Below the pieces are notes generated by a model, which saw only the letters and a program-made list of their open reading frames with translations, did no database searches and had not been told where the DNA came from. A program made the translations under genes and the position numbers. Below are positions 35,887 through 44,984 of a DNA stretch of 64,000 nt, one piece after another (position 1 is the first letter of the stretch; every line of letters starts with the position of its first letter). This DNA comes from an uncultured bacterium. GTDB taxonomy: Bacteria; Cyanobacteriota; Vampirovibrionia; Gastranaerophilales; Gastranaerophilaceae. Location of the stretch: contig CASFTJ010000006.1 of assembly GCA_949297715.1 (NCBI GenBank), positions 1 through 64,000 of the forward strand, read 5' to 3'.

Positions 35887-36942
35887 TTATTCACCTAATG
35901 CTTGAATTTGTTTGTATAATTCGATTTGCTTATCAGACAAATTTTTGGAAATAATAATTTTTATTCTGGCATTTAAATTACCGTAACCGCCGCCTTTTTT
36001 GGGCAAACCAAGATCTTTAAGCCGCAACATTTGACCTGAAGAAGTTTTGGGCGGAATTTTTATATTAACATTCCCGTGAAGAGTTTTTATCTCTTTTTTG
36101 GTGCCAAGAACGGCTTCAGACGGGGTTATTTCAATATCCTTAATTAAATCATACCCGTCAACCTGATATTCCCCGTCCGTAATATTTATAATAAGATATA
36201 AATCACCTTTATTGCCGTATTCATCGGATTTTCCTTCGCCTTTAATCCTAATTTTCTGACCTTGTTTAACCTCAGGCGGAAGTTTTACTTTTATGGACTT
36301 TGCTTCATTAATAATCCCAGTACCGCCGCAAACAGAACAATAGCCACCGCCATTACATTGTGTGCAGCGCTTCATATCAGTAAATCTGACATTAATAGGC
36401 TTTTTAGAAAAAATATCATCTACTGTTACATTAAGATTTTTGGTTATGTCCAAATCCTCTGTACTTTGAGGTTTACGGGATGTTCTTGCTCGTCCTGACG
36501 CCTGCTGAGCTGCACTTTCAAAATCAAATCCGCCAAAACCACCTGCGGTTCTTCTTCCGGAAGCACCCCCTCCGCTCATCATATCCCCAAACAAGGAGCT
36601 AAAAAAGTCTGAAAACCCGCCAAGATCTTGACCGTTAAAACTGAAACTTTGATAATTTCCGCCTTGACCGCCGCCAAATCCAAATTGCTCAAACCCCGGA
36701 GGCGGTGTATAACTTTGACCGCCCTGCCAATTTGCGCCTAAACTGTCATATCTTTGACGTTTTGCCTTATCAGATAATACTTCATAAGCTTCATTTATAT
36801 CTTTAAATTTGCCTTCTGCTTCTTTTGTTTTATTAACATCAGGATGATATTTGCGTGCAAGCTTTCTGTATGCTGATTTTATTTCAGCATCCGATGCATC
36901 TCGCTTTACACCTAATATCTCATAATAATCTTTGTATTCCAT
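35887..36942 (-). CDS. dnaJ: DnaJ-family co-chaperone with reduced zinc finger
   Basis: A 351-residue Hsp40 that recruits clients to DnaK. The J domain has the HPD motif at 33-35, followed by a G/F-rich region (about 75-125). Only two Cys-x-x-Cys pairs remain ([17 protein letters not shown]), where canonical DnaJ has four, so only one zinc site is possible. Two beta-sandwich C-terminal domains follow ([15 protein letters not shown], then [19 protein letters not shown]). AGAGGT precedes the start. No dnaK/grpE nearby. It may be either an intermediate DnaJ or a CbpA-like paralogue. Confidence 0.88.
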   Translation of the reverse strand: MEYKDYYEILGVKRDASDAEIKSAYRKLARKYHPDVNKTKEAEGKFKDINEAYEVLSDKAKRQRYDSLGANWQGGQSYTPPPGFEQFGFGGGQGGNYQSFSFNGQDLGGFSDFFSSLFGDMMSGGGASGRRTAGGFGGFDFESAAQQASGRARTSRKPQSTEDLDITKNLNVTVDDIFSKKPINVRFTDMKRCTQCNGGGYCSVCGGTGIINEAKSIKVKLPPEVKQGQKIRIKGEGKSDEYGNKGDLYLIINITDGEYQVDGYDLIKDIEITPSEAVLGTKKEIKTLHGNVNIKIPPKTSSGQMLRLKDLGLPKKGGGYGNLNARIKIIISKNLSDKQIELYKQIQALGE

Positions 36943-37118
36943 GTCTAAATTACCTCTATTTTAATGATAATACAAAACCTGATAAATCTCTTATTAATTA
37001 ATTATTTTTTAATATTAATAATTGTAAAGCAAACTTTTTTTTATTAGCAATTTTTTAAAATAAAAAATTTTTATATAAAAGTAAGTTATTTTAGGGGAAA
37101 TTTATAGGAGATTTAAAC

Positions 37119-37784
37119 ATGGGTGAATTTGGAAAACTTGGAGTCAGCGCCGGTATTACAACATTTGAAAGAAAAAATTACGGCAAAATTGGTGCTGAAT
37201 ACACTTACCAAGGCGATTTAAACAATAATAACAACGGATACAAATTATCTGCAAATGGGGATTTGCTTATTGGTAAAAATCTGGGCGGCTCTGTTGGAGC
37301 TTATGCAGGATTTGAATTCGGAAAACTTAATTGTACACAATATAATTTAGGCTTAATGGCTAATTACACAAAAACCGGTTATCAAGGCAAAACAACCGCC
37401 GAAGTTACACAGGTGGATTCTGAACATACTCAAATTAAAATTGACTCAGAACTTCCTCATAGTCAATCTTTAAAAACCGGCTTGGAATTAGGATATTCTA
37501 GAAATATTTGCTGTGATGATAACAGAAAACTCAGCTTTTCACTAATGGGCGGGGCTGAATTCTATTCATCAGCTAAAATGCCGGATGTAAAAATTTCTGA
37601 AGATGGAGTTGCCATTGCAAAAAGACCTCAAAAACTTGACGCTATTGGTGGGTTTATGGGAGCAAAAGCAGAATACTCTGAAGTCGTTAACAAAAAAGGA
37701 CAGGAATTATTCTTTACCTGCAAAACTCTTGCTGGAACAAAAGGTGCGCTCGAAGGCGAACTTGGTGTAGGTTTTAGATTTTAA
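37119..37784 (+). CDS. Gly/Asn-rich beta-strand protein, unknown function
   Basis: A 221-residue protein with alternating polar/hydrophobic strands: GKLGVSAGITTFERKNYGKIG, GYKLSANGDLLIGKNLGGSVG, FEFGKLNC and a last strand GELGVGFRF ending in Phe. The pattern and terminal Phe look like an outer-membrane beta barrel, but no signal peptide is visible, so secretion would need another route or the fold is something else. AGGAGATTTAAAC precedes ATG. Isolated between divergent dnaJ and convergent rplR. Confidence 0.7.
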   Translation: MGEFGKLGVSAGITTFERKNYGKIGAEYTYQGDLNNNNNGYKLSANGDLLIGKNLGGSVGAYAGFEFGKLNCTQYNLGLMANYTKTGYQGKTTAEVTQVDSEHTQIKIDSELPHSQSLKTGLELGYSRNICCDDNRKLSFSLMGGAEFYSSAKMPDVKISEDGVAIAKRPQKLDAIGGFMGAKAEYSEVVNKKGQELFFTCKTLAGTKGALEGELGVGFRF

Positions 37785-37833
37785 TTTTTCTATATTTTTT
37801 GCAAAAACACAATATATTTGTACTTACAAATGC

Positions 37834-37872
37834 AAAAAAATAAACAGACGGCTGAAATACAACCGTCTGTTT
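37834..37872 (-). terminator. Terminator at the 3' end of the ribosomal protein operon
   Basis: AAACAGACGG (37842-37851) pairs with CCGTCTGTTT (37863-37872). On the minus strand the stem is followed by ATTTTTTT. It closes rplF-rplR early, before any rpsE, and may also serve the 37119 gene in the other direction. Confidence 0.8.
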
Positions 37873-37900
37873 CCTTGTTATTTTTAAAATAGGTTCAAAA

Positions 37901-38269
37901 TTAAAACATCAAACCTGCTTCTCTTGCGGCTTCTGCCAAAGCTGCAATTCTGCCGTGATAGAGGAATCCGCCGCGATCAAATACAACGCATTCAATACCT
38001 TTAGCTTTTGCTTTTTTAGCAATTTCTGCACCGATAACTTTTGCTGCTTCAATGTTACCGCCATGTTTTAGCTGTTCTTTCATATCTTTGTCATTTGAAG
38101 ATGCTGAAGCTAATGTTACATGATTTTCGTCATCTATCAATTGAGCATAAATATGTTTTGTGCTTCTGTAAACTGCAAGTCTTGGGAATTCTGCTGTTCC
38201 TTCAACTTTTAGTCTGATTGATTTGTGTCTTTTTTGAACTTTCGGTTTTCTTACTTCTTGTTTAATCAT
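37901..38269 (-). CDS. rplR: 50S ribosomal protein L18
   Basis: A 5S rRNA-binding protein of the central protuberance, 122 residues. The basic N-terminus ([13 protein letters not shown]) leads into [17 protein letters not shown]; the C-terminus [19 protein letters not shown] is typical. It starts after CGAAAGGAGAAACAA. A 132-base spacer separates it from rplF. It is the last gene of the cluster, where rpsE would normally follow. Confidence 0.97.
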   Translation of the reverse strand: MIKQEVRKPKVQKRHKSIRLKVEGTAEFPRLAVYRSTKHIYAQLIDDENHVTLASASSNDKDMKEQLKHGGNIEAAKVIGAEIAKKAKAKGIECVVFDRGGFLYHGRIAALAEAAREAGLMF

Positions 38270-38401
38270 TTGTTTCTCCTTTCGCCCGAACCTTCTTGAA
38301 AAACCGCATCAAGGGTTCATGTTGGCTATTTTGTTCTAATTAATAATTTCGGTTTTAATTTGGAATAGCAACTTGCTAAACCAAGCCTGTTAACCTAATG
38401 G

Positions 38402-38941
38402 TTACTTCTTACCAGCTTTACCGGCTTTACGTCTGATGTATTCGCCTTCATATCTGATACCTTTGCCTTTGTAAACTTCAGGCGGACGTTTTGATCTGAT
38501 GAATGCTGCAACATCACCGACTGTCTGCTTGTTTGAACCTTTAACACTGATTTTTGTGTTTGCTTCAACAGTAATTGTAATTCCTGCCGGAGGTTCAACT
38601 ATTACGGGGTGTGAATAACCTAATGCAAGGTTAAGATTTTTACCTTCCATATTTGCACGATAACCTACACCTTGTATTTCAAGTTTCTTTTCAAAACCTT
38701 CTTTTACTCCGTGTACTGCATTTGCTACAAGAGTTCTTGACAATCCGTAAAGTGCATCTGTTTCTCTTGTCGTGCCTACTTTTGAGAGGATAATGTGATT
38801 ATCTTCTACTTTTACAGCAATTTCAGGACGTACTGTAACTGTTTCTGTGCCTAAAGGCCCTTTTGCTGTAACTGTGTTTCCGTCTATTGTAATCTCTACT
38901 CCTGACGGAATTTCAATCGGTTTTTTACCAATACGTGACAT
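38402..38941 (-). CDS. rplF: 50S ribosomal protein L6
   Basis: Binds 23S rRNA near the sarcin-ricin loop. 179 residues with MSRIGKKPIEIPSGV at the start and the L6 signature around RSKRPPEVYKGKGIRYEGE near the end. AAGGAGAAAATT precedes ATG. Because terminators lie on both sides of the two inserted genes upstream, it must have its own promoter within 38942-39093. Confidence 0.97.
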   Translation of the reverse strand: MSRIGKKPIEIPSGVEITIDGNTVTAKGPLGTETVTVRPEIAVKVEDNHIILSKVGTTRETDALYGLSRTLVANAVHGVKEGFEKKLEIQGVGYRANMEGKNLNLALGYSHPVIVEPPAGITITVEANTKISVKGSNKQTVGDVAAFIRSKRPPEVYKGKGIRYEGEYIRRKAGKAGKK

Positions 38942-39093
38942 AATTTTCTCCTTATGGGTATATCTACTACTTCCGGCAAAATTCTAAAATATTTCGGCTT
39001 TTGATTTTGCCTGCGGGCTTTTCTACCAATTGCACCCGCATATTTTAATTTATCACGGAGAAAAATTTTTGTAAATATCTTATTAATATTCGT

Positions 39094-39131
39094 AAAGCAA
39101 AAATGCCGAATTACATCGGCATTTTTGCTTT
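39094..39131 (-). terminator. Terminator of the inserted hypothetical gene
   Basis: A perfect 16-base stem: AAAGCAAAAATGCCGA (39094-39109) pairs with TCGGCATTTTTGCTTT (39116-39131) with a 6-base loop. It lies 8 bases after the stop of the 39140 gene. Confidence 0.75.
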
Positions 39132-39139
39132 ATTATAGT

Positions 39140-39508
39140 TTATCTATCATGATTATTCATAAATTCTTTAAATCCACTTATAAAATTACTCATCTTTTCT
39201 TCTTGATTTTGCTTATCTTCCTGAAAACCCTTAACAGCTTCATTCATCATATAATCCTGATATGAAAATTCCGGTTTTCCTTTATCCCAAATACACTGAG
39301 AATTACTTGTTTCTTGCCCCGAACTGTTTATGATATTTCTGCCTTTTAGTTCTTTTTCTAAAGCATTAAGTCTTTTTTGATCAGCTTCTGATAACCCAGT
39401 TGATCCTAATGCTTTTTCTTTCAACGCATTATACTCTTTAAGTTTAGCATCTCTTTCGTTTGTTTTTGTATTTTGTGCAAAATTACTTAAATTTAATTTT
39501 AGTACCAT
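39140..39508 (-). CDS. Hypothetical protein inserted in the spc operon
   Basis: A 122-residue hydrophilic, helical protein, Lys/Asn/Glu-rich, with no signal peptide or known domain. The start MVLKLNLSNFAQNTK is followed by a heptad-like helix (KLKEYNALKEKALG, then DQKRLNALEKELKG). A strong GGGAGGATTTT site precedes ATG. It is divergent from the Xre gene; a 10-base palindrome lies in the shared upstream region. Together the two genes interrupt the conserved rpsH-rplF junction. Confidence 0.7.
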   Translation of the reverse strand: MVLKLNLSNFAQNTKTNERDAKLKEYNALKEKALGSTGLSEADQKRLNALEKELKGRNIINSSGQETSNSQCIWDKGKPEFSYQDYMMNEAVKGFQEDKQNQEEKMSNFISGFKEFMNNHDR

Positions 39509-39543
39509 AAAATCCTCCCGTTATTTTTATATATCTTTTATCA

Positions 39544-39553
39544 ATCAGCTGAT
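39544..39553. promoter_or_regulatory. Palindrome between divergent genes, candidate Xre operator
   Basis: A perfect 10-base palindrome, ATCAGCTGAT, in the 207-base region between the hypothetical gene (start 39508) and the Xre gene (start 39716). Its position 36 bases before the hypothetical start suits a repressor site. Confidence 0.35.
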
Positions 39554-39715
39554 ATTATTATAAAAAAAATTATTCCCACAAAATTGCGTAAATTATACAA
39601 TTTATAATTCTAAAAAACTAATATATACTATTTACAATGCATTCAAGCTTTACAAAACTTCATATAAAATACTTTTAAATACATATTTAAAACATATTAG
39701 AATTTAAGGTACCAC

Positions 39716-40045
39716 ATGGGCATCAAGGAAGAATTAGGTGAAAAAATCAAAAGAATGCGAATTAACAGAGGATTAACTCAAGAACAACTCTCCGAAATTA
39801 TTGATATTTCCCAACGAGCATTAAGTGCAATCGAGCGTGGTGAAAATTTTGTGACCTCAGAGACTTTAGATAGAATTATTTCAGCTCTTAACACTACTAG
39901 TGAAGAATTATTTGCTACTAATCATCTTAAAGATTCTAATATTTTAATAGAAGAAATTGAAAATGATATACAAAAAATTAAACAAAATGCTCCACAAAAA
40001 CTGGAAATCTTATATAATATTGTAAAAAGTTTTTTAAAAGAATAA
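39716..40045 (+). CDS. Xre-family helix-turn-helix regulator
   Basis: A 109-residue DNA-binding protein. The N-terminal HTH_3 domain spans about 8-63: LGEKIKRMRINRGLTQEQLSE, then IDISQRALSAIERGENFVTS and a final helix ending SEELF. The C-terminal 40 residues are charged and helical, probably for dimerisation. AAGGT precedes ATG. Carried on the plus strand inside the minus-strand spc operon, with a terminator directly after it. It may control itself and the divergent hypothetical gene (inference). Confidence 0.9.
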   Translation: MGIKEELGEKIKRMRINRGLTQEQLSEIIDISQRALSAIERGENFVTSETLDRIISALNTTSEELFATNHLKDSNILIEEIENDIQKIKQNAPQKLEILYNIVKSFLKE

Positions 40046-40050
40046 AAAAA

Positions 40051-40080
40051 AAAACCACTCTTTGATAAGAGCGGTTTTTT
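40051..40080. terminator. Bidirectional terminator between xre and rpsH
   Basis: Stem AAAACC-A-CTCTT (40051-40062) pairs with AAGAG-C-GGTTTT (40067-40078), with one mismatch. A T run follows on the plus strand and eleven T on the minus strand. It ends the Xre gene and, in the other direction, rpsH, splitting the spc operon. Confidence 0.8.
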
Positions 40081-40097
40081 ATTTTTATATATTTTTA

Positions 40098-40496
40098 TTA
40101 GTAAACATAACAGAGAACTTCTCCGCCAATGTTTTCTTTTCTTGCTTTTCTGTCTGTTAATAAACCTTTGCTTGTTGAAACAATTGCAATTCCCATTCCG
40201 CCTAAAACTTTCGGAAGGTTCTTAGCTTTGCAATAGTTTCTTAAACCTGGTTTTGAAATTCTCTCCAGTTTTGTAATAACCGGTTTTTTGTTCATATCGT
40301 ATTTGAGTGTTATGCTCAAAATCTTGAATTTACCTACTTCTTTTACTTCGTAATCTGTGATAAATCCTTCTTCTTTTAATAATTTTGCTAATTCAACTTT
40401 TAATTTTGATGAAGGTATTTCAACTTTTTCGTGAGATACCATATTCGCATTTCTGATTCTTGTTAGCATATCTGCTATCGGATCTGTCATTGACAT
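40098..40496 (-). CDS. rpsH: 30S ribosomal protein S8
   Basis: A 16S rRNA-binding assembly protein, 132 residues. It begins [16 protein letters not shown] after two residues and ends with [31 protein letters not shown], the S8 signature region. A 195-base spacer lies before it, and a terminator lies after it where rplF normally follows directly. Confidence 0.97.
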   Translation of the reverse strand: MSMTDPIADMLTRIRNANMVSHEKVEIPSSKLKVELAKLLKEEGFITDYEVKEVGKFKILSITLKYDMNKKPVITKLERISKPGLRNYCKAKNLPKVLGGMGIAIVSTSKGLLTDRKARKENIGGEVLCYVY

Positions 40497-40651
40497 AATT
40501 TTTCTTCCTTTATACTTTTGCCAGAATACTTCTGACGCTACTTACCAATTTTTGTCCGGTTCGGGTTTTACCGCCTTGACGTGTTTTAGCAGTTTAGCCG
40601 GGATAAAGTCCATTTCGTCCGCTTTTTATTTCCTGCTGACATTTATTTATT

Positions 40652-40676
40652 CAAATACTGCAATTTACAGTATTTG
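40652..40676 (-). promoter_or_regulatory. Hairpin downstream of rpsN
   Basis: CAAATACTG (40652-40660) pairs with CAGTATTTG (40668-40676), a perfect 9-base stem with a 7-base loop. No T run follows on the minus strand, so processing, attenuation or translational control is more likely than termination. Confidence 0.5.
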
Positions 40677-40691
40677 CCAATTAAACTTCGA

Positions 40692-40898
40692 TTACCAGCT
40701 TGCTTTTGTTACACCCGGGAGCAAGCCCTGATGTGCCATTTTTCTTAAACAAATTCTGCAAAGACCGAAATCTCTGTGATATCCGTGCGGTCTGCCGCAT
40801 ATTGAACATCTGTTATGCAGTCTTACTTTCGGGTATTTGCCCTGTGCTGCTAATGCTTCGCGTCTTAGTTCTTTGTTTATCATCGCTTTTTTAGCCAT
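40692..40898 (-). CDS. rpsN: 30S ribosomal protein S14, zinc-binding type
   Basis: 68 residues. It is the short zinc form, with CSIC (31-34) and CRIC (47-50) holding a zinc ion, unlike the longer zinc-free form. The C-terminus [15 protein letters not shown] is diagnostic. AAGGAGAAATTC precedes ATG. It sits at the standard place between rplE and rpsH. Confidence 0.97.
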   Translation of the reverse strand: MAKKAMINKELRREALAAQGKYPKVRLHNRCSICGRPHGYHRDFGLCRICLRKMAHQGLLPGVTKASW

Positions 40899-40978
40899 GA
40901 ATTTCTCCTTTTTCTTTGTGTTTTTGTTGTTTATGTTTATTGGGAGCTTTATAGCTCCTAGCGGATTCTTCTTTAATC

Positions 40979-41536
40979 CTATTTGTTCATTCCTTTGAAA
41001 GGCATTCCTAACAAATGAAGTAATTCTCTTGCTTCTTCATCTGTTTTTGCTGTTGTGATAATTGATATATTCATACCTTTTACCAAATCAACTTCTTCGT
41101 ATGTGATTTCAGGGAAAAGAGCTTGTTCTTTTAAGCCTAATGTGTAGTTTCCTCTGCCGTCAAATGATTTCGGGCTTATACCTCTAAAGTCACGAATACG
41201 GGGAAGTACTATACAAATTAATTTCTGTAAGAAATCATACATTCTTTCTCCACGCAATGTTGCCATTGCACCAACGGGCATTCCTTCTCTTAATTTGTAT
41301 GTTGCAATTGATTTTTTAGCTTTTGTTATAACCGCTTTTTGTCCGGCAATTTTTGTCAATTGTGATTCTATTGACTCTGCTATTTTTGAGTTGTGAGATG
41401 CTTCACCAACTCCCATATTCAACACGATTTTGTGAAGTTTCGGAATTTCATGTTCGTTTTTGTAGCCGAACTTCTCTTTCAATGCTGATTTTACTTCTTC
41501 ATTGTATTTTGTTCTTAAGCTTTTTGTTACTGTCAT
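40979..41536 (-). CDS. rplE: 50S ribosomal protein L5
   Basis: Binds 5S rRNA and contacts the P-site tRNA. 185 residues with [42 protein letters not shown] and [21 protein letters not shown]. Between rplX and rpsN in the usual order. Confidence 0.98.
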   Translation of the reverse strand: MTVTKSLRTKYNEEVKSALKEKFGYKNEHEIPKLHKIVLNMGVGEASHNSKIAESIESQLTKIAGQKAVITKAKKSIATYKLREGMPVGAMATLRGERMYDFLQKLICIVLPRIRDFRGISPKSFDGRGNYTLGLKEQALFPEITYEEVDLVKGMNISIITTAKTDEEARELLHLLGMPFKGMNK

Positions 41537-41579
41537 TTTCGTATTTCCTTAATTCTTGGACAACTTAATCTTTTTAAGA

Positions 41580-41933
41580 TTAAACGTCTAATTGTTCACC
41601 ACATTTTTTACAAACACGGACTTTCTTTCCGTCCACTACTTCGTGTTTGATCCTTGTCGGTTTTTCGCAAGCCGGACATACTATCATTACATTTGATGCA
41701 TCCATCGGAGCTTCAAGCTTGATTAATCCGCCCTGTATCCCTGCCATCGGCTGAGGTTTCTGGGCTTTTGTCACCATGTTTGCGCCTTCTACTGTCACTT
41801 TTGAAGCAGAAGGATCAGCTTTTTTTACATTGCCGATTTTTCCTTTATCTTTGCCTGACAAAACGATTACTCTGTCACCGTTTTTTACATGCAAGCCTTT
41901 TTTATTTTTGTCTGTCATTTTGTTTTTCTCCAT
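41580..41933 (-). CDS. rplX: 50S ribosomal protein L24
   Basis: An assembly initiator at the exit side of the large subunit. 117 residues. The KOW motif is DRVIVLSGKDKGKIGNVKKA. Unlike many L24 proteins, a C-terminal zinc-ribbon-like part has CPAC and CKKC pairs (about 88-91 and 108-111). GGAGAAAAACAAA lies near the start. Confidence 0.96.
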   Translation of the reverse strand: MEKNKMTDKNKKGLHVKNGDRVIVLSGKDKGKIGNVKKADPSASKVTVEGANMVTKAQKPQPMAGIQGGLIKLEAPMDASNVMIVCPACEKPTRIKHEVVDGKKVRVCKKCGEQLDV

Positions 41934-42022
41934 TTTTCTTACGTTTCCGATAATATTTGTATCGGGCGTAATTACTTTTATTTTTGGTTATCGACCTTTA
42001 TTTATTAGTATTAGTCTTTTTA

Positions 42023-42391
42023 TTATATAACTTCCGGGGCCAATGAAACTATCTTCATATAACCTTTGTCTCTAAGTTCGCGGGCTACAGGTCCGAATAC
42101 ACGTGTACCTCTTGGGTTACCGTCTTTGTTGATGATTACGGCTGCATTTTCGTCAAATCTAATTACTGAACCGTCTTCGCGCTTAATATCGGCTTTTGTT
42201 CTTACGACTACCGCTCTTACTACTTCACCTGATTTTACGGTTTGGTTCGGAGCTGCTGATTTTACGGAGGCTACAATTTCATCGCCTACTGCCGCAAATT
42301 TCTTGTTAGAACTGCCCATAACACGAATACATAACAATTGTTTTGCACCTGTATTATCTGCTACTTCTAGTCTTGTTTCCTGTTGTATCAT
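42023..42391 (-). CDS. rplN: 50S ribosomal protein L14
   Basis: 122 residues, on the subunit interface. It begins [26 protein letters not shown] and ends with the conserved [24 protein letters not shown]. Standard place between rpsQ and rplX. Confidence 0.98.
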   Translation of the reverse strand: MIQQETRLEVADNTGAKQLLCIRVMGSSNKKFAAVGDEIVASVKSAAPNQTVKSGEVVRAVVVRTKADIKREDGSVIRFDENAAVIINKDGNPRGTRVFGPVARELRDKGYMKIVSLAPEVI

Positions 42392-42476
42392 CTTTTTTTC
42401 CTTTTTCTTTTATAGTATTTGTCTACTACATTCGGCCTCTCATTACTCCTTGGTAATGCTGCCTCTTTACAAAAAA

Positions 42477-42722
42477 CTATCTGACTTTTTCTACAATCTC
42501 TACTACTGACCAGCGTTTGTCTGATGATTTCGGCTTTGATTCAATAATTCTTACTTTGTCACCTTCGCTGCAGATATTGTTTTCATCATGTGCTTTGTAG
42601 TGCTTGTTTGATTCGATAATTTTTTTGTATTTCGGATGCGGTTCGTAGTCTTGTACTCTTACTACTACCGTTTTGTCCATTTTGTTGCTTACTACAATTC
42701 CTTGTTTTTCTTTCTTAGGCAT
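42477..42722 (-). CDS. rpsQ: 30S ribosomal protein S17
   Basis: 81 residues binding the 5' domain of 16S rRNA. It has the S17 core ([16 protein letters not shown], then [20 protein letters not shown]). Its start overlaps the rpmC stop by 8 bases, indicating coupled translation. Confidence 0.97.
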   Translation of the reverse strand: MPKKEKQGIVVSNKMDKTVVVRVQDYEPHPKYKKIIESNKHYKAHDENNICSEGDKVRIIESKPKSSDKRWSVVEIVEKVR

Positions 42723-42912
42723 GTGCTACCTCTTTTTCTTTTATTACAGTTTTTGCTTGAGCTATTAGTTTCTTTGTCTTAGAAATCAATGCTGTGTTTT
42801 CTAATTTGTGAGTTGAAAGCTGTAATTTGTAGTTAAACAAATCTTTCTTCCAATCTGTTATTGCACTTTTCAGCTCGTCTACTGTTTTTTCGCGCATTTC
42901 TTCTAATTTCAT
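42715..42912 (-). CDS. rpmC: 50S ribosomal protein L29
   Basis: 65 residues, two-helix hairpin at the peptide exit. It has [18 protein letters not shown] and the central [16 protein letters not shown]. Overlaps rpsQ by 8 bases. Confidence 0.96.
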   Translation of the reverse strand: MKLEEMREKTVDELKSAITDWKKDLFNYKLQLSTHKLENTALISKTKKLIAQAKTVIKEKEVAHA

Positions 42913-42957
42913 TTTTATTTCCTTTATTTTGTTATTTGTATTTCTTAACCACTCAGT

Positions 42958-43380
42958 TTATTTCGCTTCTGATTGTGATTTTTCTACAAGTTTTACCTTG
43001 ATCGGAAGTTTCTGAGCTGCAAGTTCCAATGCATGTACTGCAACACTTCTGTCAAAGTAATCCAATTCAAAAAGGATTCTGTTCGGTTTTACTACCGCTA
43101 CCCAGTATTCTAGGTTTCCTTTTCCTGATCCCATACGGGTTTCTGCCGGTTTCGCCGTAATCGGCTTATCCGGGAATATCTTAATCCAAACATTACCGCC
43201 ACGTTTGATTTCACGAGTCATTGCACGTCTTGCTGCTTCTATCTGACGGCTGGTTATCCAACCAGGTTCTACAGCTTGAAGTGCGTAACCGCCGAATTCA
43301 AGTTGTGTACCTCTTGTTTCGGTACCTTTCATTCTGCCTTTCATCATTTTGCGGTATTTAGTTTTTTTAGGCTGTAACAT
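42958..43380 (-). CDS. rplP: 50S ribosomal protein L16
   Basis: 140 residues near the A-site tRNA elbow. It starts [19 protein letters not shown] and contains [19 protein letters not shown] and [17 protein letters not shown]. Between rpsC and rpmC, as in most bacteria. Confidence 0.98.
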   Translation of the reverse strand: MLQPKKTKYRKMMKGRMKGTETRGTQLEFGGYALQAVEPGWITSRQIEAARRAMTREIKRGGNVWIKIFPDKPITAKPAETRMGSGKGNLEYWVAVVKPNRILFELDYFDRSVAVHALELAAQKLPIKVKLVEKSQSEAK

Positions 43381-43415
43381 TTATCTGCTCCTATTGTTTT
43401 TTTATATACCTTTTA

Positions 43416-44156
43416 TTATTCGCCTGCAACTTCTGTGTTTGCTGCTCTGTTGCGTCTTGGACGTCTCATTCCTTTTTCTGATCCGCCTTTTTCATTTTTT
43501 GTTTTAATGTTCTGGTCTGCTTTTTCACCCGGCATTAATACGCCTTTGAAAATCCATACCTTAACACCGATTTTACCCATTATGGTATCTGCTTCTGTAA
43601 ATCCATAATCTACGTCTGCTCTTAAGGTTTGAAGAGGTATTCTGCCTTCTTTTGCCCATTCTGAACGTGCAATTTCCGCTCCGCCTAAACGACCTGATAC
43701 CATAACTTTGATACCTTGCGCTCCAGCTCTCATTGTACGCTGCATTGCTTGTTTCATTGCTCTTCTGAATGCTACACGTTTTTCAAGCTGTTGCGCAATT
43801 TGTTCTGCTACTAGCTGGGCATCTACATCAATTCTTGCAACTTCTACTACGTTGATTATTACAGGTTTACCTATGTATTTTGAAACTTCTTGTTTTAATT
43901 CTTCAATACCTTGGCCACCACGTCCTACTACAATACCAGGTTTTGCTGTTACTACTGTTATTGTAATGTTTTGTGCTTTTCTTGCTATTTTTACTTTTGA
44001 TACACCTGCTGTGTATAATTTCTTCTTGATGAATTTTCTGATTTTATCATCTTCTTTTACGAGATAGCGATAATCCTTGAACTTGGCATACCATGTGCTT
44101 GCCCATGTCTGGATGATGCCTACTCTAAATCCGGTTGGATGTGTTTTCTGTCCCAT
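43416..44156 (-). CDS. rpsC: 30S ribosomal protein S3
   Basis: 246 residues at the mRNA entry. It starts [14 protein letters not shown], has a KH domain with [16 protein letters not shown], and a C-terminal domain with [21 protein letters not shown] Lys/Gly/Arg-rich tail of about 30 residues extends beyond the core. Confidence 0.98.
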   Translation of the reverse strand: MGQKTHPTGFRVGIIQTWASTWYAKFKDYRYLVKEDDKIRKFIKKKLYTAGVSKVKIARKAQNITITVVTAKPGIVVGRGGQGIEELKQEVSKYIGKPVIINVVEVARIDVDAQLVAEQIAQQLEKRVAFRRAMKQAMQRTMRAGAQGIKVMVSGRLGGAEIARSEWAKEGRIPLQTLRADVDYGFTEADTIMGKIGVKVWIFKGVLMPGEKADQNIKTKNEKGGSEKGMRRPRRNRAANTEVAGE

Positions 44157-44180
44157 ATTTTATACCTTTTGCTTTTACTA

Positions 44181-44522
44181 CTACTTTTTAACGATGTCAC
44201 TTACTTTTAATGTTAAGTGCGATGTACGTTTTAGTCTGCTGTACATACGGCCTTGAGCTCTGGTTCTTGCTCTTTTGTAGGTTACGCTTTCATCTGCAAA
44301 GATTTCTGATATCTTTAATGATTCTGCGCCTACTCCGTATTTTTCCTGTGCATTTGCTACTGCAGCTTTCAAGTTCTTTTCTACTACTCTTGCTGCAAAA
44401 TAAGGCATAAAACGTAACATATCCTGAGCTTCTTTGACAGATTTCCCGCGAACTTCGTTGATTACTCTGCGAAGTTTTCTTGCTGTCATTTTTATATCGG
44501 TTTGTTTTGCTTTAGCTTCCAT
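44181..44522 (-). CDS. rplV: 50S ribosomal protein L22
   Basis: 113 residues, lining the exit tunnel. The extended hairpin region has the conserved AFADESVTYKRARTRAQGR-like segment; seen here as FADESVTYKRARTRAQG. Between rpsS and rpsC. Confidence 0.97.
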   Translation of the reverse strand: MEAKAKQTDIKMTARKLRRVINEVRGKSVKEAQDMLRFMPYFAARVVEKNLKAAVANAQEKYGVGAESLKISEIFADESVTYKRARTRAQGRMYSRLKRTSHLTLKVSDIVKK

Positions 44523-44589
44523 TTTTTCTTTCCTTTTGTTTTTATCTAACTCGTTTGTCTTAACCTCTTTTATTGAGATTAATTACGTG

Positions 44590-44871
44590 CTATTTCCTTT
44601 TTGCAGTTTTATCAGAGCCTGCATGTCCTCTAAACATTCTTGTAGGTGCAAATTCACCCAACTTGTGTCCAATCATCTGCTCTGTTACATATACCGGAAC
44701 ATGTGTCTTTCCGTTGTGTACAGCTATCGTATGACCAAGCATATCCGGTACTATCATTGATGCTCTTGACCATGTCTTGATTACTTTATGTTCCGAATTT
44801 GCATTCATCTTTTCGATTTTCTTTTGTAGAGCTTCTTCTACGTATGGACCTTTTTTTAATGAACGTGCCAT
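44590..44871 (-). CDS. rpsS: 30S ribosomal protein S19
   Basis: 93 residues in the small-subunit head. [19 protein letters not shown] and the signature [20 protein letters not shown] are intact. AAGGAGAAATTA precedes ATG. A structured 113-base gap lies between it and rplB. Confidence 0.98.
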   Translation of the reverse strand: MARSLKKGPYVEEALQKKIEKMNANSEHKVIKTWSRASMIVPDMLGHTIAVHNGKTHVPVYVTEQMIGHKLGEFAPTRMFRGHAGSDKTAKRK

Positions 44872-44942
44872 TAATTTCTCCTTTATTGTTTTTATTTGTT
44901 TTATATTTATTTAAGGCTTTTGCTCGTTCGCTTTTGGTTGAG

Positions 44943-44967
44943 AAGACTCCGCAGAATCCGGAGTCTT
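44943..44967 (-). promoter_or_regulatory. Hairpin between rplB and rpsS
   Basis: AAGACTCCG (44943-44951) pairs with CGGAGTCTT (44959-44967), a perfect 9-base stem with a 7-base loop and no T run. It has the same stem and loop size as the hairpin after rpsN. Confidence 0.5.
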
Positions 44968-44984
44968 GCTCCAGCTAACTTACA

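Noticed and set aside
39716-40045. Toxin-antitoxin module with the 39140 gene as toxin
   Set aside because: The genes are divergent rather than one operon, and the hypothetical protein has no toxin-fold motif; kept only as an idea.
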